DNA of 58,016 nucleotides, from assembly GCA_023460395.1 (NCBI GenBank), contig JAEWQB010000022.1:1-58016 (forward strand), written 5' to 3'. This stretch comes from Pseudomonadota bacterium (GTDB lineage: Bacteria > Desulfobacterota > Desulfovibrionia > Desulfovibrionales > Desulfovibrionaceae). How positions within the stretch are numbered: position 1 is the stretch's first letter; the number at the start of each line of letters is the position of its first letter. Position numbers and translations under genes: made by a program. The notes below the pieces were generated by a model, which was given only the letters and a program-made list of their open reading frames with translations, was not told the origin of the DNA and made no database searches. This document shows, in pieces, positions 8,673 to 17,576 of this stretch.

Positions 8673-10337
8673 TCATTCCATAGCCATGCGGGCCGCCCCA
8701 ACCGCGTTGCCCACCTCATAACCTTCAGGAAAGACAATGTCCGCGCGCAGAGAACGCGCCACTCCGGGCAAGAGATGGCGGGCCGCCGCGCCTATGCCTA
8801 TGATTGGGACGTTAAGGGAAATATCTACGGAAATCAGCGAAGGCTCGCCGTCGTTTTTCGTCCGTCGTCTGTTCAGCCATGCCGCGGGCGCGTCGCCCCA
8901 TTCCCGCTGGGCAACATGGTGCAATACGGCGTCTTCAATGCGTTGTTCGGCCTCGGCGAGTACGGTGTGGGCAAATTCTTGGGCATCCATGCCGCGTAGC
9001 GCTCCGAGTATGGTCGCCGCTTCTGTGGCGTAGCGGGTGTCGCCGAAATTTTGTTGTCCGAGCACATGCAGTGCGTCTGTGGGGGTAAAACCTGCTTCCA
9101 TGACACATTGGGCGCGCACAAGCTGCGCAAGCTGCGTCTCAAACGTTATGCCTGCCATGGAAAGCGCCTCAAGCACCTGCCCCGGCGTGGCAGGACCGTG
9201 TTCCGCGAGAAAGGAAAGCAGCCCGCCGTGGGCTATATCCGTTGCGCCGGTTCCCGGTGCGGCAAGCAGGCATCGGGCGTTTGGCCCGTGTCCTATCCAC
9301 GAGGCCGGAGAAGGGAAAGTGGGCTTGCGGGCGGCAAGGCATATCGGCTGCACTCGTTCTGGTCCCACGGTGAAAGAGCCGTCCTGAACGGGCAGCACAA
9401 GGCTGTCGCCGCCCACGCCCACAGTGAACATTTCCACAGCGGTGACATGGGTTTCCCATTTGCCGAGAGTCATGCCCTCGTCATTCACCACGGGTGCGCC
9501 ACACCGGACCATGGTTACGTCGGTGGTGGTGCCGCCCACGTCCACAATAAGCGCGTCCCGGTTGCCCGCAGCGTGCGCGCCAAAAAGGGCAGTGGCGGCG
9601 GGACCGCTGGCGACTGTGGAGGCCGCGTGGCGCAGCGCTTCGTCCATATGCATGGCGTGGGCGTCTCCGCGGACTACCAACACATTTCCCGTAATTCCCA
9701 GATTGGCAAGGGCGTGCCGCATGCCTTGTAAAAAATCACGCATGACAGGCAGAAGTTGGGCGTTTAAGCATGCGGTGGTGGCACGTTCTTTCATGCCCGC
9801 GCGGGAACTGGCCTCGTGCGAACAGAAGACAGGCTTGGTATCTGTCAGCGCTATGGCCTTGGCAACCACCAGTTCGTGAGCGGGATTCACAAAGGCCATG
9901 GCTCCGCACACGGCCCACGCGTCCACATGGTCGTGCAATTCCGCCAGACCGTCCAGCACATAGGGCACTCCGAGTGGTTCCTGCTCCTCGCCCAGAACGG
10001 TATGTCCTCCCGGAATATACCGGGCCGCCACGGCGGGAACTTCCAATCGCTGGTTAAAGCCGATGACGAACAATCCCACATCCGCGCCCTTGCCTTCCAC
10101 CAAGGTATTTGTTGCCAGTGTGGTGGAAACACAGGTGCGTACTACCCGCGCGGGGGAAACGCGCGAGGCATCCATAACCGCCTGTAGCGCGGAGGCGATG
10201 CCGAGGCTTACGTCATAGTGCGTGGTGGGCCGTTTTGCCGAAGCCGCCACCAGTCCGGTGTCCGCTTCCACTAAAACAGCGTCTGTGAAGGTGCCGCCCG
10301 CGTCTACGCCAAGGATATAGTCTCTATTCCGATGCAT
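8673..10337 (-). CDS. Hydantoinase/oxoprolinase-family ATPase-like protein
   Basis: A 554-residue member of the HyuA/OplA family, whose enzymes hydrolyse ATP to open cyclic amides or carboxylate ketones. The sugar-kinase/Hsp70-like fold is visible in 'LGVDAGGTFTDAVLV' (residues 9-23) and 'DVGGTTTDVTMV' (about 270). Family enzymes usually pair with a HyuB partner, but none is nearby; stand-alone members also occur in anaerobes, so the substrate is unknown. The ATG at 10337 was chosen because the conserved domain starts directly after it; the frame is open to 10409 without conserved sequence. It is the first gene of the leftward block. Confidence 0.85.
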   Translation of the reverse strand: MHRNRDYILGVDAGGTFTDAVLVEADTGLVAASAKRPTTHYDVSLGIASALQAVMDASRVSPARVVRTCVSTTLATNTLVEGKGADVGLFVIGFNQRLEVPAVAARYIPGGHTVLGEEQEPLGVPYVLDGLAELHDHVDAWAVCGAMAFVNPAHELVVAKAIALTDTKPVFCSHEASSRAGMKERATTACLNAQLLPVMRDFLQGMRHALANLGITGNVLVVRGDAHAMHMDEALRHAASTVASGPAATALFGAHAAGNRDALIVDVGGTTTDVTMVRCGAPVVNDEGMTLGKWETHVTAVEMFTVGVGGDSLVLPVQDGSFTVGPERVQPICLAARKPTFPSPASWIGHGPNARCLLAAPGTGATDIAHGGLLSFLAEHGPATPGQVLEALSMAGITFETQLAQLVRAQCVMEAGFTPTDALHVLGQQNFGDTRYATEAATILGALRGMDAQEFAHTVLAEAEQRIEDAVLHHVAQREWGDAPAAWLNRRRTKNDGEPSLISVDISLNVPIIGIGAAARHLLPGVARSLRADIVFPEGYEVGNAVGAARMAME

Positions 10338-10513
10338 GTGTATTTCCCGGAGTTTTTTCGCTGTGCCCGTTCCCTGCTGTCGTGTACCTGTCTGCCTTTC
10401 CGTTGGCAACAGTGCGCCCGTTTGCGGGAGCTTCGTTCCGTGAGAGCGGTATGGCGCACCAGTTGTTCAGCAGCGCGGCTCTTTGCTGATGGCAGCAGAC
10501 CATCTTTGTGCGG

Positions 10514-10546
10514 AAAAAAATCAATGAACCCCCAAAGAAAGGGGGG
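10514..10546 (-). terminator. Hairpin plus U-tract upstream of the hydantoinase-family gene
   Basis: Read leftward, five C, a seven-base T-rich loop and five G are followed nearby by a run of seven T. It lies 180 bases upstream of the hydantoinase-family start, within the divergent intergenic region, so it could be a leader attenuator or stop antisense transcription from the mla side. Confidence 0.45.
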
Positions 10547-10564
10547 AAGAATGTATTGTCCATA

Positions 10565-10593
10565 TTGGCATGGTACGCGATGTAGCATATGAT
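10565..10593 (+). promoter_or_regulatory. Sigma70-type promoter for the mla operon
   Basis: TTGGCA, a 17-base spacer, then TATGAT. Transcription would start near 10600, about 80 bases before mlaE. The 343-base gap from 10338 to 10680 holds this promoter, the leftward hairpin at 10514-10546, and nothing else I can identify. Confidence 0.7.
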
Positions 10594-10680
10594 GACTACT
10601 GCACCTTTTTACAAAAAACGAGGCGGATTGGCGGGAGTAACGCACCGCCGGAAAGCGGAAGGTCCGGTCAGGGGAAGTAT

Positions 10681-11433
10681 ATGTGGCAAGATATGGAAGC
10701 GCTGGCGGCACTCATTAACCGCCTTGTGTCGAGCGTGCCGAAGGTTCTCCGGCATCGCCGCCGCTTCTACGCATGGCAGGACTGGAATCATCTTGTGAGC
10801 GTGGGCACTGGCTCTGTGACCATTGTTGCCACCATCGCGGCGTGCACGGGCATGATTCTCGCGTTGCAGGCGGCGGGGCAATTGGAACGTCTCGGTGCGG
10901 TGAGCTATGTGGCCAATATGGTTGCCATCACCATTGTTAAGGAACTGGGTCCGTTGCTCACGGCGATTATCCTCAGTGGGCGTTCTGGCGCGGCGTTTTG
11001 CGCGGAGCTGGCGACCATGCAGATTTCGGAAGAAGTAGACGCGCTGGAAGTCATAGGCATAGACCCCACGCGCTTCCTTATCTGGCCCAAGCTTATCGCT
11101 ATGACGCTTATGCTTCCTGTGCTCACCCTCATTGCGGACTTTGTGGGCATTGTGGCGGGGGGGCTGTTTTCCGTCGCGTTTCTCGATTTGACCCTGCAAA
11201 CGTATTTTACGCAGGCCGTGCAGTTTCTCACCGTGGGGGATGTGTTCGCCGGGCTTATAAAGGCCTTGGGTTTCGGCATATCCATCACCATCATTTGTTG
11301 CTGGCAGGGGTTGCTCGCACGGGATGGCGCGGCGGACGTGGGCAAGCGTACCACCCGCGCGGTGGTGCTTTCTATTTTTGTCATCATCCTTCTCGACTTC
11401 TTTTTCACGGCAGTAAACTATGTGTTCAAGTAA
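10681..11433 (+). CDS. mlaE: MlaE-type ABC transporter permease
   Basis: A 250-residue inner-membrane permease of the MlaE/YrbE family, part of the MlaFEDB complex that moves phospholipids between outer and inner membranes. Five or six hydrophobic segments are visible, and the conserved 'GRSGAAFCAELATMQISEEVD' region (residues about 99-119) is the permease loop that contacts the ATPase. The ATG at 10681 (GGGGAAG upstream) is preferred over a longer open frame from 10570, which overlaps the promoter. The 3' end overlaps mlaF by 14 bases. Order mlaE-mlaF-mlaD is the compact form common outside enterobacteria. Confidence 0.93.
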   Translation: MWQDMEALAALINRLVSSVPKVLRHRRRFYAWQDWNHLVSVGTGSVTIVATIAACTGMILALQAAGQLERLGAVSYVANMVAITIVKELGPLLTAIILSGRSGAAFCAELATMQISEEVDALEVIGIDPTRFLIWPKLIAMTLMLPVLTLIADFVGIVAGGLFSVAFLDLTLQTYFTQAVQFLTVGDVFAGLIKALGFGISITIICCWQGLLARDGAADVGKRTTRAVVLSIFVIILLDFFFTAVNYVFK

Positions 11434-12202
11434 CGCCACACAGAGGGCCTTGGGGCCGACTATTCGCACAAAAGACCTCGCGGCGGGATACCCCGGCAAG
11501 GTGGTCTTGCGGGACGCGAATATCACGCTGCCCGGCGGCGCTATTTCTGTGATTTTGGGGGGAAGCGGCTGCGGTAAGTCCACCCTGCTCCGCCATATTC
11601 TGGGCCTTGCGGAACCGCAGGGCGGGAAAATTTTTGTGGATGAGGAAGATCTGTTCACCATGTCGCCTGAGCGGTTTTATGCCCGCAAGCGCGAAATGGG
11701 CGTGCTGTTCCAGAATGGTGCGTTGCTCGGTTCCCTGACCGTGGGGGAAAACATCTCGCTTCCCCTGCTGGAGCACACGGAACAGGATGACGACACCATC
11801 CGCGAACGCGTGCTCCACACCCTCTCGCTGGTGGAACTGGAGCACACCATAGACATGTTTCCCAACCAGCTTTCCGGGGGCATGGTTAAGCGGGCAGGTC
11901 TTGCGCGGGCGCTGGTTATGGACCCTCACATGCTGCTCTGCGACGAGCCGTCCGCAGGGTTGGACCCTATTACCGCCGCAGATGTGGACGCCCTGTTGCT
12001 GCACCTGCACGAATCACTGGGCATGACCATTGTGGTGGTAACACACGATCTGGATAGTTTATTTACGATAGCCCAGCATGTGGTCATGCTGCATGGGGGT
12101 GGGGTTTTGTTTGAGGGCACTTTGGATGAGCTGCGGGCTTCGCAGGATGCGTATGTCCGCCAGTTTCTTGGACGAAAACCCGCTACGCGCGGGGAAGTAT
12201 AA
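11420..12202 (+). CDS. mlaF: MlaF-type ABC transporter ATPase
   Basis: A 260-residue cytosolic ATP-binding subunit. Walker A 'GGSGCGKST' (residues 47-55), a Q-loop in 'VLFQNGALLGSLTV', the signature 'LSGGMVKRAGLARAL' and Walker B 'MLLCDEPSAGLDP' are all present; the 'SGGMVKR' form is typical of MlaF. It powers lipid transport through MlaE. Its start lies inside the mlaE 3' end, so the two subunits are translationally coupled. 'GALLGSLTVGENISLPL' is the region expected to meet MlaE. Confidence 0.95.
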   Translation: MCSSNATQRALGPTIRTKDLAAGYPGKVVLRDANITLPGGAISVILGGSGCGKSTLLRHILGLAEPQGGKIFVDEEDLFTMSPERFYARKREMGVLFQNGALLGSLTVGENISLPLLEHTEQDDDTIRERVLHTLSLVELEHTIDMFPNQLSGGMVKRAGLARALVMDPHMLLCDEPSAGLDPITAADVDALLLHLHESLGMTIVVVTHDLDSLFTIAQHVVMLHGGGVLFEGTLDELRASQDAYVRQFLGRKPATRGEV

Positions 12203-12217
12203 CGGGAGAAAGGCACC

Positions 12218-13177
12218 GTGCTCAACCAGAAGACAGGCAAAAAAGATCTCGTTCGCGCTGCCGTCACCTTGGCGGCCGGGCTGTGTATTTTGGCGTTTTT
12301 CATCATCGCGTTTGGTGGTGTGCGCTTCTGGGAAAAATTGGATAACTACGTTATCTTGTTCACCAGTGTGAAAAATTTGGATGAAGGACGTCCGGTAAAA
12401 TACGCGGGTATTGACGTAGGCCGGGTGCTCTCCATTCAGGTGGACCCTGTAAACCCCGGCCTTGTGCGGGTGGTGGTGGGAATTGCCAAGGATTTTGTGG
12501 TCCACGAAGGAACCACCGCCGCCATTTCGCAAAAAGGATTGGTGGGCGATAACTATGTGCTGCTCAGTCTGACGGGCGCGGTTGGCCCGGCCATTCCCCC
12601 CGGCGGAGAAATTCCCCGCGACACCACGCCGGATATTATGGAAGTCGTCGGTTCCGTGGCTACGTTGGTGGTGGAGCTTAAGCCTAAGCTCACGCAAATA
12701 GCGGATAGCCTCACTCAACTGCTTAATTCCGATAACCGCGCGCGGATGGAAGAGCTTCTCGCGCAACTGAGCGAGCTGGCGCGGGCCGCGCATGGCGCAC
12801 TGGGCACGCTGGACAACGACCTGCGCAACGTTGCGCACGGGGCGGAGCGGGGAATAACGGAAACCCGCGCCATGGTGCGCGATATACACACCGGGCTGAA
12901 CGCCACCGTGGCGAACCTTAATGCCGCCATTTCCGGCGTGCACGGCGATGCGGCGGCGACACTGGCTTTATTGCGCGAGCAAACCCGGACAGTGGGCGAT
13001 TCTCTTGCCTCAGTAAGCGGTCAGATGGAGCAGGACTGGGCCTTTGACCAGCGGCGGGTGGAAGATATTTTGGAAAATGCCGTGCAGGTGACGGAAAACC
13101 TTCGCGTGCTCACGGAATCGCTCAAGGAACGACCGTGGCAGATACTTTACCCGCCTGACAACGCAATGAAGGAGTAG
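12218..13177 (+). CDS. mlaD: MlaD-type MCE-domain protein
   Basis: A 319-residue membrane-anchored periplasmic lipid-binding protein. One N-terminal transmembrane helix (about 13-33) is followed by one MCE domain (about 40-115), with 'GRPVKYAGIDVGRV' and 'KGLVGDNYVLLSL' as family marks. A long predicted helical tail (about 150-300) is larger than in E. coli MlaD and resembles longer MCE proteins that may span part of the periplasm. GTG start at 12218 with GGAGAAAGG upstream. It sits 15 bases after mlaF. Confidence 0.92.
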   Translation: MLNQKTGKKDLVRAAVTLAAGLCILAFFIIAFGGVRFWEKLDNYVILFTSVKNLDEGRPVKYAGIDVGRVLSIQVDPVNPGLVRVVVGIAKDFVVHEGTTAAISQKGLVGDNYVLLSLTGAVGPAIPPGGEIPRDTTPDIMEVVGSVATLVVELKPKLTQIADSLTQLLNSDNRARMEELLAQLSELARAAHGALGTLDNDLRNVAHGAERGITETRAMVRDIHTGLNATVANLNAAISGVHGDAAATLALLREQTRTVGDSLASVSGQMEQDWAFDQRRVEDILENAVQVTENLRVLTESLKERPWQILYPPDNAMKE

Positions 13178-13312
13178 CACCGCATGCGCAGTCGGATACC
13201 ACAAACGACAGGGGTTGCCGGAACCGGACGCGGCGTTACTGCGCACCGGGCGTCCGGTCCGTGCGGAGCTGGCCCCGTGAAATCAGCTCAAAAACAAACA
13301 GGGCGGGACAGC

Positions 13313-13966
13313 ATGGTACGGTCTTTCTCCTTCCCGCTACTTTTTGTATCGGTATTGCTGCTCACCATTCTTCCGGGATGTTTCGGGGGAAAAGTGCCGC
13401 AGGAAGAAATTTTGCGCATCACCGGAGCGACCTTCCGGCAGGAAGCGCGGGAAGTCTCTCTGACTCTGCCGGACGCGGGACTGCGGCCCCCTGTTGTCGC
13501 CATGGAGCGCCTGAGCTGTTTTCCCGCTCTGGATAGATCGGCGGTTATGGTGGCGCGGGGCAATGTGCTTACCCCCAGCACCCGGTGGTACTGGGAGGGC
13601 AGCCCCAAGGAACTTGTGACCACGGCCCTTGCGGCGTATCTTCAGCAGGAGCCGTCGCTTTCCGTGTTGTATCCGCACCGCAGCCGGCAGGCCGTACAGG
13701 CGCTGCTGACCGGGAGGGTGGAAAATTTCGAAGCGGTTCCCGCAGAAGGAGTGGTGCGCGTTCGACTGCGGCTGGAGTTGTGGACGGCGGACGGGGTCTC
13801 GTTGTTAGCCACCCGGTATGTGGAGGCGGCGAGTCCCATGGCGCATCTTTCCGCGCAGCCCATTGCCGAGGCAGCCAGCCTTGCCATGGCGGACATATCG
13901 GCCTCCGCCACCCGTTGGCTGACCGAATGGTTTAGCCAAAACGGAGCAACGCTGCGCAAACAATAG
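13313..13966 (+). CDS. ABC-transport auxiliary lipoprotein (PqiC/YmbA-like)
   Basis: A 217-residue predicted lipoprotein with lipobox 'LTILPGC', fitting the ABC-type auxiliary family (PqiC/YmbA) that accompanies MCE systems and is thought to link them to the outer membrane. Segments 'ILRI', 'VVAMERLSCFPALDRSAVMVA' and 'WYWEGSPKELVTTALAAYL' follow that family. The start is uncertain: the ATG at 13313 places the hydrophobic stretch close to the N-terminus; a GTG at 13277 and an ATG at 13184 are in frame but would add a long polar leader before the signal. It stands six bases or more downstream of mlaD, in the same operon. Confidence 0.75.
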   Translation: MVRSFSFPLLFVSVLLLTILPGCFGGKVPQEEILRITGATFRQEAREVSLTLPDAGLRPPVVAMERLSCFPALDRSAVMVARGNVLTPSTRWYWEGSPKELVTTALAAYLQQEPSLSVLYPHRSRQAVQALLTGRVENFEAVPAEGVVRVRLRLELWTADGVSLLATRYVEAASPMAHLSAQPIAEAASLAMADISASATRWLTEWFSQNGATLRKQ

Positions 13967-14016
13967 CGGTGCCGCACTCTGGAGCGAACCGCAACATGCC
14001 ACACGGGTGGGAACGC

Positions 14017-14397
14017 ATGAATATCATGACAGCCATAGCGGAACGGCGTATAGCCGAGGCCGTGGAAAATGGAGAACTGGAAAATCTGCCCGGAGCGGGC
14101 AAACCGCTGGTCCCGGACGATGACGCCATGGTTCCCCCGGACCTGCGCATGGCGTATAAGATATTAAAAAATGCCGGATACCTGCCACCAGAAGTGCAGG
14201 ACATGAAGGACGCGGCCAATATTATTGAAATGCTACAGGGCAACGTGGACGAACAAACCCGTTATCGGCAGATGCAGAAGCTGCAAGCCATCTTTCTGCG
14301 CATGCGCGAGCGAGGGGGGCACACTGTGGCTCTGGATATGGAAAACCAATATTACGAAAAGGTTGTTGCGCGAATTTCTGTCCGCGAAAGGAAATAA
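14017..14397 (+). CDS. DUF1992 / DnaJ-C28-like small protein
   Basis: A 126-residue protein of the DUF1992 family, also found as the conserved domain of eukaryotic DNAJC28. The signature 'ENLPGAGKPL' followed by 'MAYKILKNAGYLPPEV' is clear. Function is unknown; no J domain is present. The ATG at 14017 precedes 'NIMTAIAERRI', the normal family N-terminus; the frame is open to 13969. It may be co-transcribed with the mla genes. Confidence 0.85.
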   Translation: MNIMTAIAERRIAEAVENGELENLPGAGKPLVPDDDAMVPPDLRMAYKILKNAGYLPPEVQDMKDAANIIEMLQGNVDEQTRYRQMQKLQAIFLRMRERGGHTVALDMENQYYEKVVARISVRERK

Positions 14398-14424
14398 GCG
14401 CTGTAGCCCCAAAAGAGATCAGAC

Positions 14425-14802
14425 ATGCCGCTGATAGTGGAAGTGAACGCCGACGTGTTCATCACAGAAAAGAACATGGACGAAGACGCTCAAGAAATGG
14501 ATGTATACGGCAAGGCCCTGTTTGCCGAAGATGATGGCAATGACATTATCCTCTTCTTCCCGGAATGTGATCTGGCCCGGTTCGGGTCCGTTCAGGTTGG
14601 CTCTGCCTACACAGTGCGGGGCATGGCTTCGTTATTTGCGGAAGAGAACAATCTCGTGTCTATCCAGTTTTTGGAACCGGACATGATACCCTTAGACCCG
14701 GAAAACTTCACCGGTGATGACCGCAAAGAATTGCGCACGGAAATCGCGCGGTTGCGCGCGGTATATTGCCCGACAGCTCTGGCGGGAGAAGTGACGCACT
14801 AG
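14425..14802 (+). CDS. Small acidic protein of unknown function
   Basis: A 125-residue acidic protein without recognised domain, signal peptide or membrane segment. The pattern of short beta strands ('DVYGKALFAEDDGNDIILFF', 'GSVQVGSAYTVRGMASLF') suggests a small beta-barrel, possibly OB-like, which is a guess. It follows the DUF1992 gene by 27 bases on the same strand, so it may be the last gene of that unit. The ribosome binding site is weak. Confidence 0.6.
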   Translation: MPLIVEVNADVFITEKNMDEDAQEMDVYGKALFAEDDGNDIILFFPECDLARFGSVQVGSAYTVRGMASLFAEENNLVSIQFLEPDMIPLDPENFTGDDRKELRTEIARLRAVYCPTALAGEVTH

Positions 14803-14862
14803 TTGTGTTTTCCGTGCCGGACTGTGTGTGGAGCGACAGTTTTGAGAGCCTCTGGGGATAGC

Positions 14863-15204
14863 TTACGCACTCACAAAGTCGTATTTCCCCACTCCCTGCA
14901 CAAGCAAATATTCACTGCGCGCCGTGGCCGTATTGGCCACGGCGTGTCGTGTTTTTGGGGAAATGGTAATTCGTTCACCGGGAGTCAGTTCCACCACGCG
15001 TCCGCTTGCGCCATCGTCTGGCAGCGCAATGCGGATACCGCCGCTAAGACAGACGATGGTATCCGTAATTTCCGTATGGTAATGTACGGGTGTGGATTCC
15101 CCCACCGCCAGCGGCATAACGCGTACCAGCACCTCCGGGGTGCGAAGAATGGTCTGCGCCTCGCCCAGCGTGGCGGCGGCGGTCCGGTGCAGGAACTGGG
15201 GCAT
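14863..15204 (-). CDS. Cupin-domain protein
   Basis: A 113-residue single-domain cupin. Metal-binding motif 1 appears as 'PVHYHTEITDTIVCLSG' with two histidines and a glutamate, and motif 2 includes 'ISPKTRHAVANTA'. Such proteins range from sugar-phosphate isomerases to sensors; the substrate cannot be read from sequence. GGGAGG precedes the ATG by five bases. It is convergent with the preceding small gene and lies downstream of the U32 gene on the same strand. Confidence 0.8.
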   Translation of the reverse strand: MPQFLHRTAAATLGEAQTILRTPEVLVRVMPLAVGESTPVHYHTEITDTIVCLSGGIRIALPDDGASGRVVELTPGERITISPKTRHAVANTATARSEYLLVQGVGKYDFVSA

Positions 15205-15303
15205 AGCGGCCTCCCGCAGGGGTGAATTGCCCTGACAATGCGTCCGTTATGAAGCCTTAGCCGGGGATCGGGCATAGGCTTTCGCCCCGGCAGACCCCGC
15301 TTG

Positions 15304-17313
15304 CTACAACAATGGTATTTCCCAGTTGAAGGGGGAAGTACGCGTAGCCTCCGGCACGGCCTGAGGCGGGGTTTCCAGCATTTTTACAAACATGGTGTAG
15401 CCTGCTGCGACCAACTGGTCGCGGCGGTCTTCCAAGTCCAGCGGCCAGCCGGGGTATATCCACGTGTTTTGACCGTATTTGCGCATCCAGAACACTTCAC
15501 CCTTGGGCGACTGGAACGGCTCATTCAGCTTTACGCCCTCGTAGGGAAGGCGGGATATGCCCATGGGCCAGAAGCCGGAAAGGACAATGCCAAGTGGCAG
15601 ACAACTTTGCCGGGGCAGGGAAAGTATTTCGTCACCGGAAAGTTCCGGCGAAATGATGGCACCGCGAAATCCCAGTTTCTGGAGAGCGGTGAGAGCCGCC
15701 GGGTTAGCCGGGTTGCAGAACGGGCCAGCCACCAAATCGGCCTTGGCGCCTTCAAAAAACGCTACTTGCCACGGCGAACCGAGTACAAAGTGGCGCGCTC
15801 CGTTGCGTAACGCCTGCTGTATCATCTTTTGCCATCCGGCTTCCTCATCGGGCCAGATAACCGGGGGCAACCACCACGACATCCGGGGGAACAAGGTGCG
15901 CCCTACCGTTTGCAGGGTTTTGGCACCAAGCCACAGCCCGTTGACCGAGCCTGTGAATTTGCCCGCTTTGCCTTCTTTGCCGTGCGGCAGGCCGGGACGC
16001 AGCAAAATGGTAACAGAAGGCAATCTTTTGCCGGGTTTGGGATACTGCGGGGTAAACTCCACGGTTTCCCCCTTGTGGCCCCGGCTGGCGCGCAGTTTTG
16101 CTTCCCATTCGCTCAACAGGCGCATCATGCCCGGTTCACGGCGGTCGATAAGGAACACCGGCGTACCGGACTTGGGGTCTTTGCGGGCGGGGGCGCGCAG
16201 CATATAGGTGCCGCCTTTGGGCACGCGCTTCACCACCTTGTCGGTGAAGTGCCACGGCTCGTCCTCGTATCCTATACGCAGGAAGTCATACTGGAGCAGA
16301 TCCATACGGGGTTTGAAAAAATATTTGGGATAAGTGCGCTCCCCTTTCTTCGCCTTGGGGGCCGGTTCCATAACCACCTTGCCCACTAATAGCCCGGAAC
16401 TGGTCTGCTCCCCGGCTTGGGTGGGTGTGTGGGGGCGCTGCGGTAAAAACAGCGAATGCGTGGACGGGCGACCAAGGGCCTGCTGCAACAGGTCTTCCGC
16501 CTGCTTGCGTGCAGCGGGATCATCCGGGTTGTCCCGCAGGAGCTTATAGGCTGTGGTGGCATAAAAAACGTAGTGCGGGCCTTTTTTGCGTCCTTCAATT
16601 TTCCATGAACGCAGGTGGGGCAGAGGCAGCAGTGTTTTTGCCAACACGTCCAGCGACAGGTCCATGCAGGAAAAAAAACGTCCTTTGCGCTTGTTTTGTT
16701 GGTACACGCGACGGCAGGGCTGCACACAGCGACCCCGTAAGCCGGACTTGCCGCCCATGTAGCTGGACCAGTAGCAGCGCCCGGAGACGCAGTAACAAAG
16801 CGCTCCGTGAACAAAAAGCTCCAGCGTCATATCGTCGGGGCAGGCTTCCGAACATTGGCGCACTTCGTCCAAGTTCAGTTCGCGGGGCAGAATGATGCGT
16901 GAAACGCCCATATTGTGCGCCACGGCGATGGCTGCGGGGTGTGAAACGTTCGCCAGCGTGGAAAGATGCAGTTCGCCCTGAAATCCGGCCTGTTGGGCGA
17001 TTTCAACTGCGCCGAGATCTTGTATGATAAGCGCATCGGGTTTCACGTCGCGGTTCAGGCGCGTGATAAGGCGGCCCGCCGCATCAGGATCGCCCGGTTT
17101 AAGCAGGCTGTTCAGCGCCACATAAACCCGACGGTTTTCCGAATGGGCTAAATCCACAATGCGGGAAAGCTCGGTGGAGGAAAAATTGTCTGCTTGAGCG
17201 CGGGCGGAAAAGTGCTTCAGCCCCAGATAAACGGCATCCGCACCGGCTGCAAAGGCAGCCAGACAGGCTTTGGTGTCCCCCGCGGGAGCAAGAATTTCGG
17301 GTTTGTCGAGCAT
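15304..17313 (-). CDS. U32-family protein (RlhA/TrhP-like)
   Basis: A 669-residue member of the peptidase U32 family. The N-terminal 330 residues hold the conserved core: 'EILAPAGDTKACLAAFAAGADAVYLG', and the Fe-S-type cysteine region 'LFVHGALCYCVSGRCYWSSY' ... 'GRCVQPCR'. Experimentally studied members act in tRNA or rRNA hydroxylation (TrhP, RlhA) or ubiquinone hydroxylation (UbiU/V), so 'peptidase' is a historic label. The C-terminal half is an additional domain common in longer members. The ATG at 17313 has AGAGGT upstream; the open frame reaches 17508 without conserved sequence. Confidence 0.85.
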   Translation of the reverse strand: MLDKPEILAPAGDTKACLAAFAAGADAVYLGLKHFSARAQADNFSSTELSRIVDLAHSENRRVYVALNSLLKPGDPDAAGRLITRLNRDVKPDALIIQDLGAVEIAQQAGFQGELHLSTLANVSHPAAIAVAHNMGVSRIILPRELNLDEVRQCSEACPDDMTLELFVHGALCYCVSGRCYWSSYMGGKSGLRGRCVQPCRRVYQQNKRKGRFFSCMDLSLDVLAKTLLPLPHLRSWKIEGRKKGPHYVFYATTAYKLLRDNPDDPAARKQAEDLLQQALGRPSTHSLFLPQRPHTPTQAGEQTSSGLLVGKVVMEPAPKAKKGERTYPKYFFKPRMDLLQYDFLRIGYEDEPWHFTDKVVKRVPKGGTYMLRAPARKDPKSGTPVFLIDRREPGMMRLLSEWEAKLRASRGHKGETVEFTPQYPKPGKRLPSVTILLRPGLPHGKEGKAGKFTGSVNGLWLGAKTLQTVGRTLFPRMSWWLPPVIWPDEEAGWQKMIQQALRNGARHFVLGSPWQVAFFEGAKADLVAGPFCNPANPAALTALQKLGFRGAIISPELSGDEILSLPRQSCLPLGIVLSGFWPMGISRLPYEGVKLNEPFQSPKGEVFWMRKYGQNTWIYPGWPLDLEDRRDQLVAAGYTMFVKMLETPPQAVPEATRTSPFNWEIPLL

Positions 17314-17576
17314 GGTACCTCTTTGTTGCGAAAACGCGCGGCTAGGTGGTTCCGTCCCTGCACGGCACCGAAAAGCGGTGCCCACTTGCGCAAGATTGAC
17401 GGCGTGTACGGGACGGCAAGAGCCGGCACGGGCATTGCTCATAACCATAGTCAGCCTTGCTGGCAACCGCAAGATGGTTACCCCAAAAGAGCTTGCTTCC
17501 GGCGGCATGCCGTTCTAGTCTGAAGGCACGCACAATGCATGCCCTGTATGGGTATTTTCTTTGTAAGGGTATGAAA

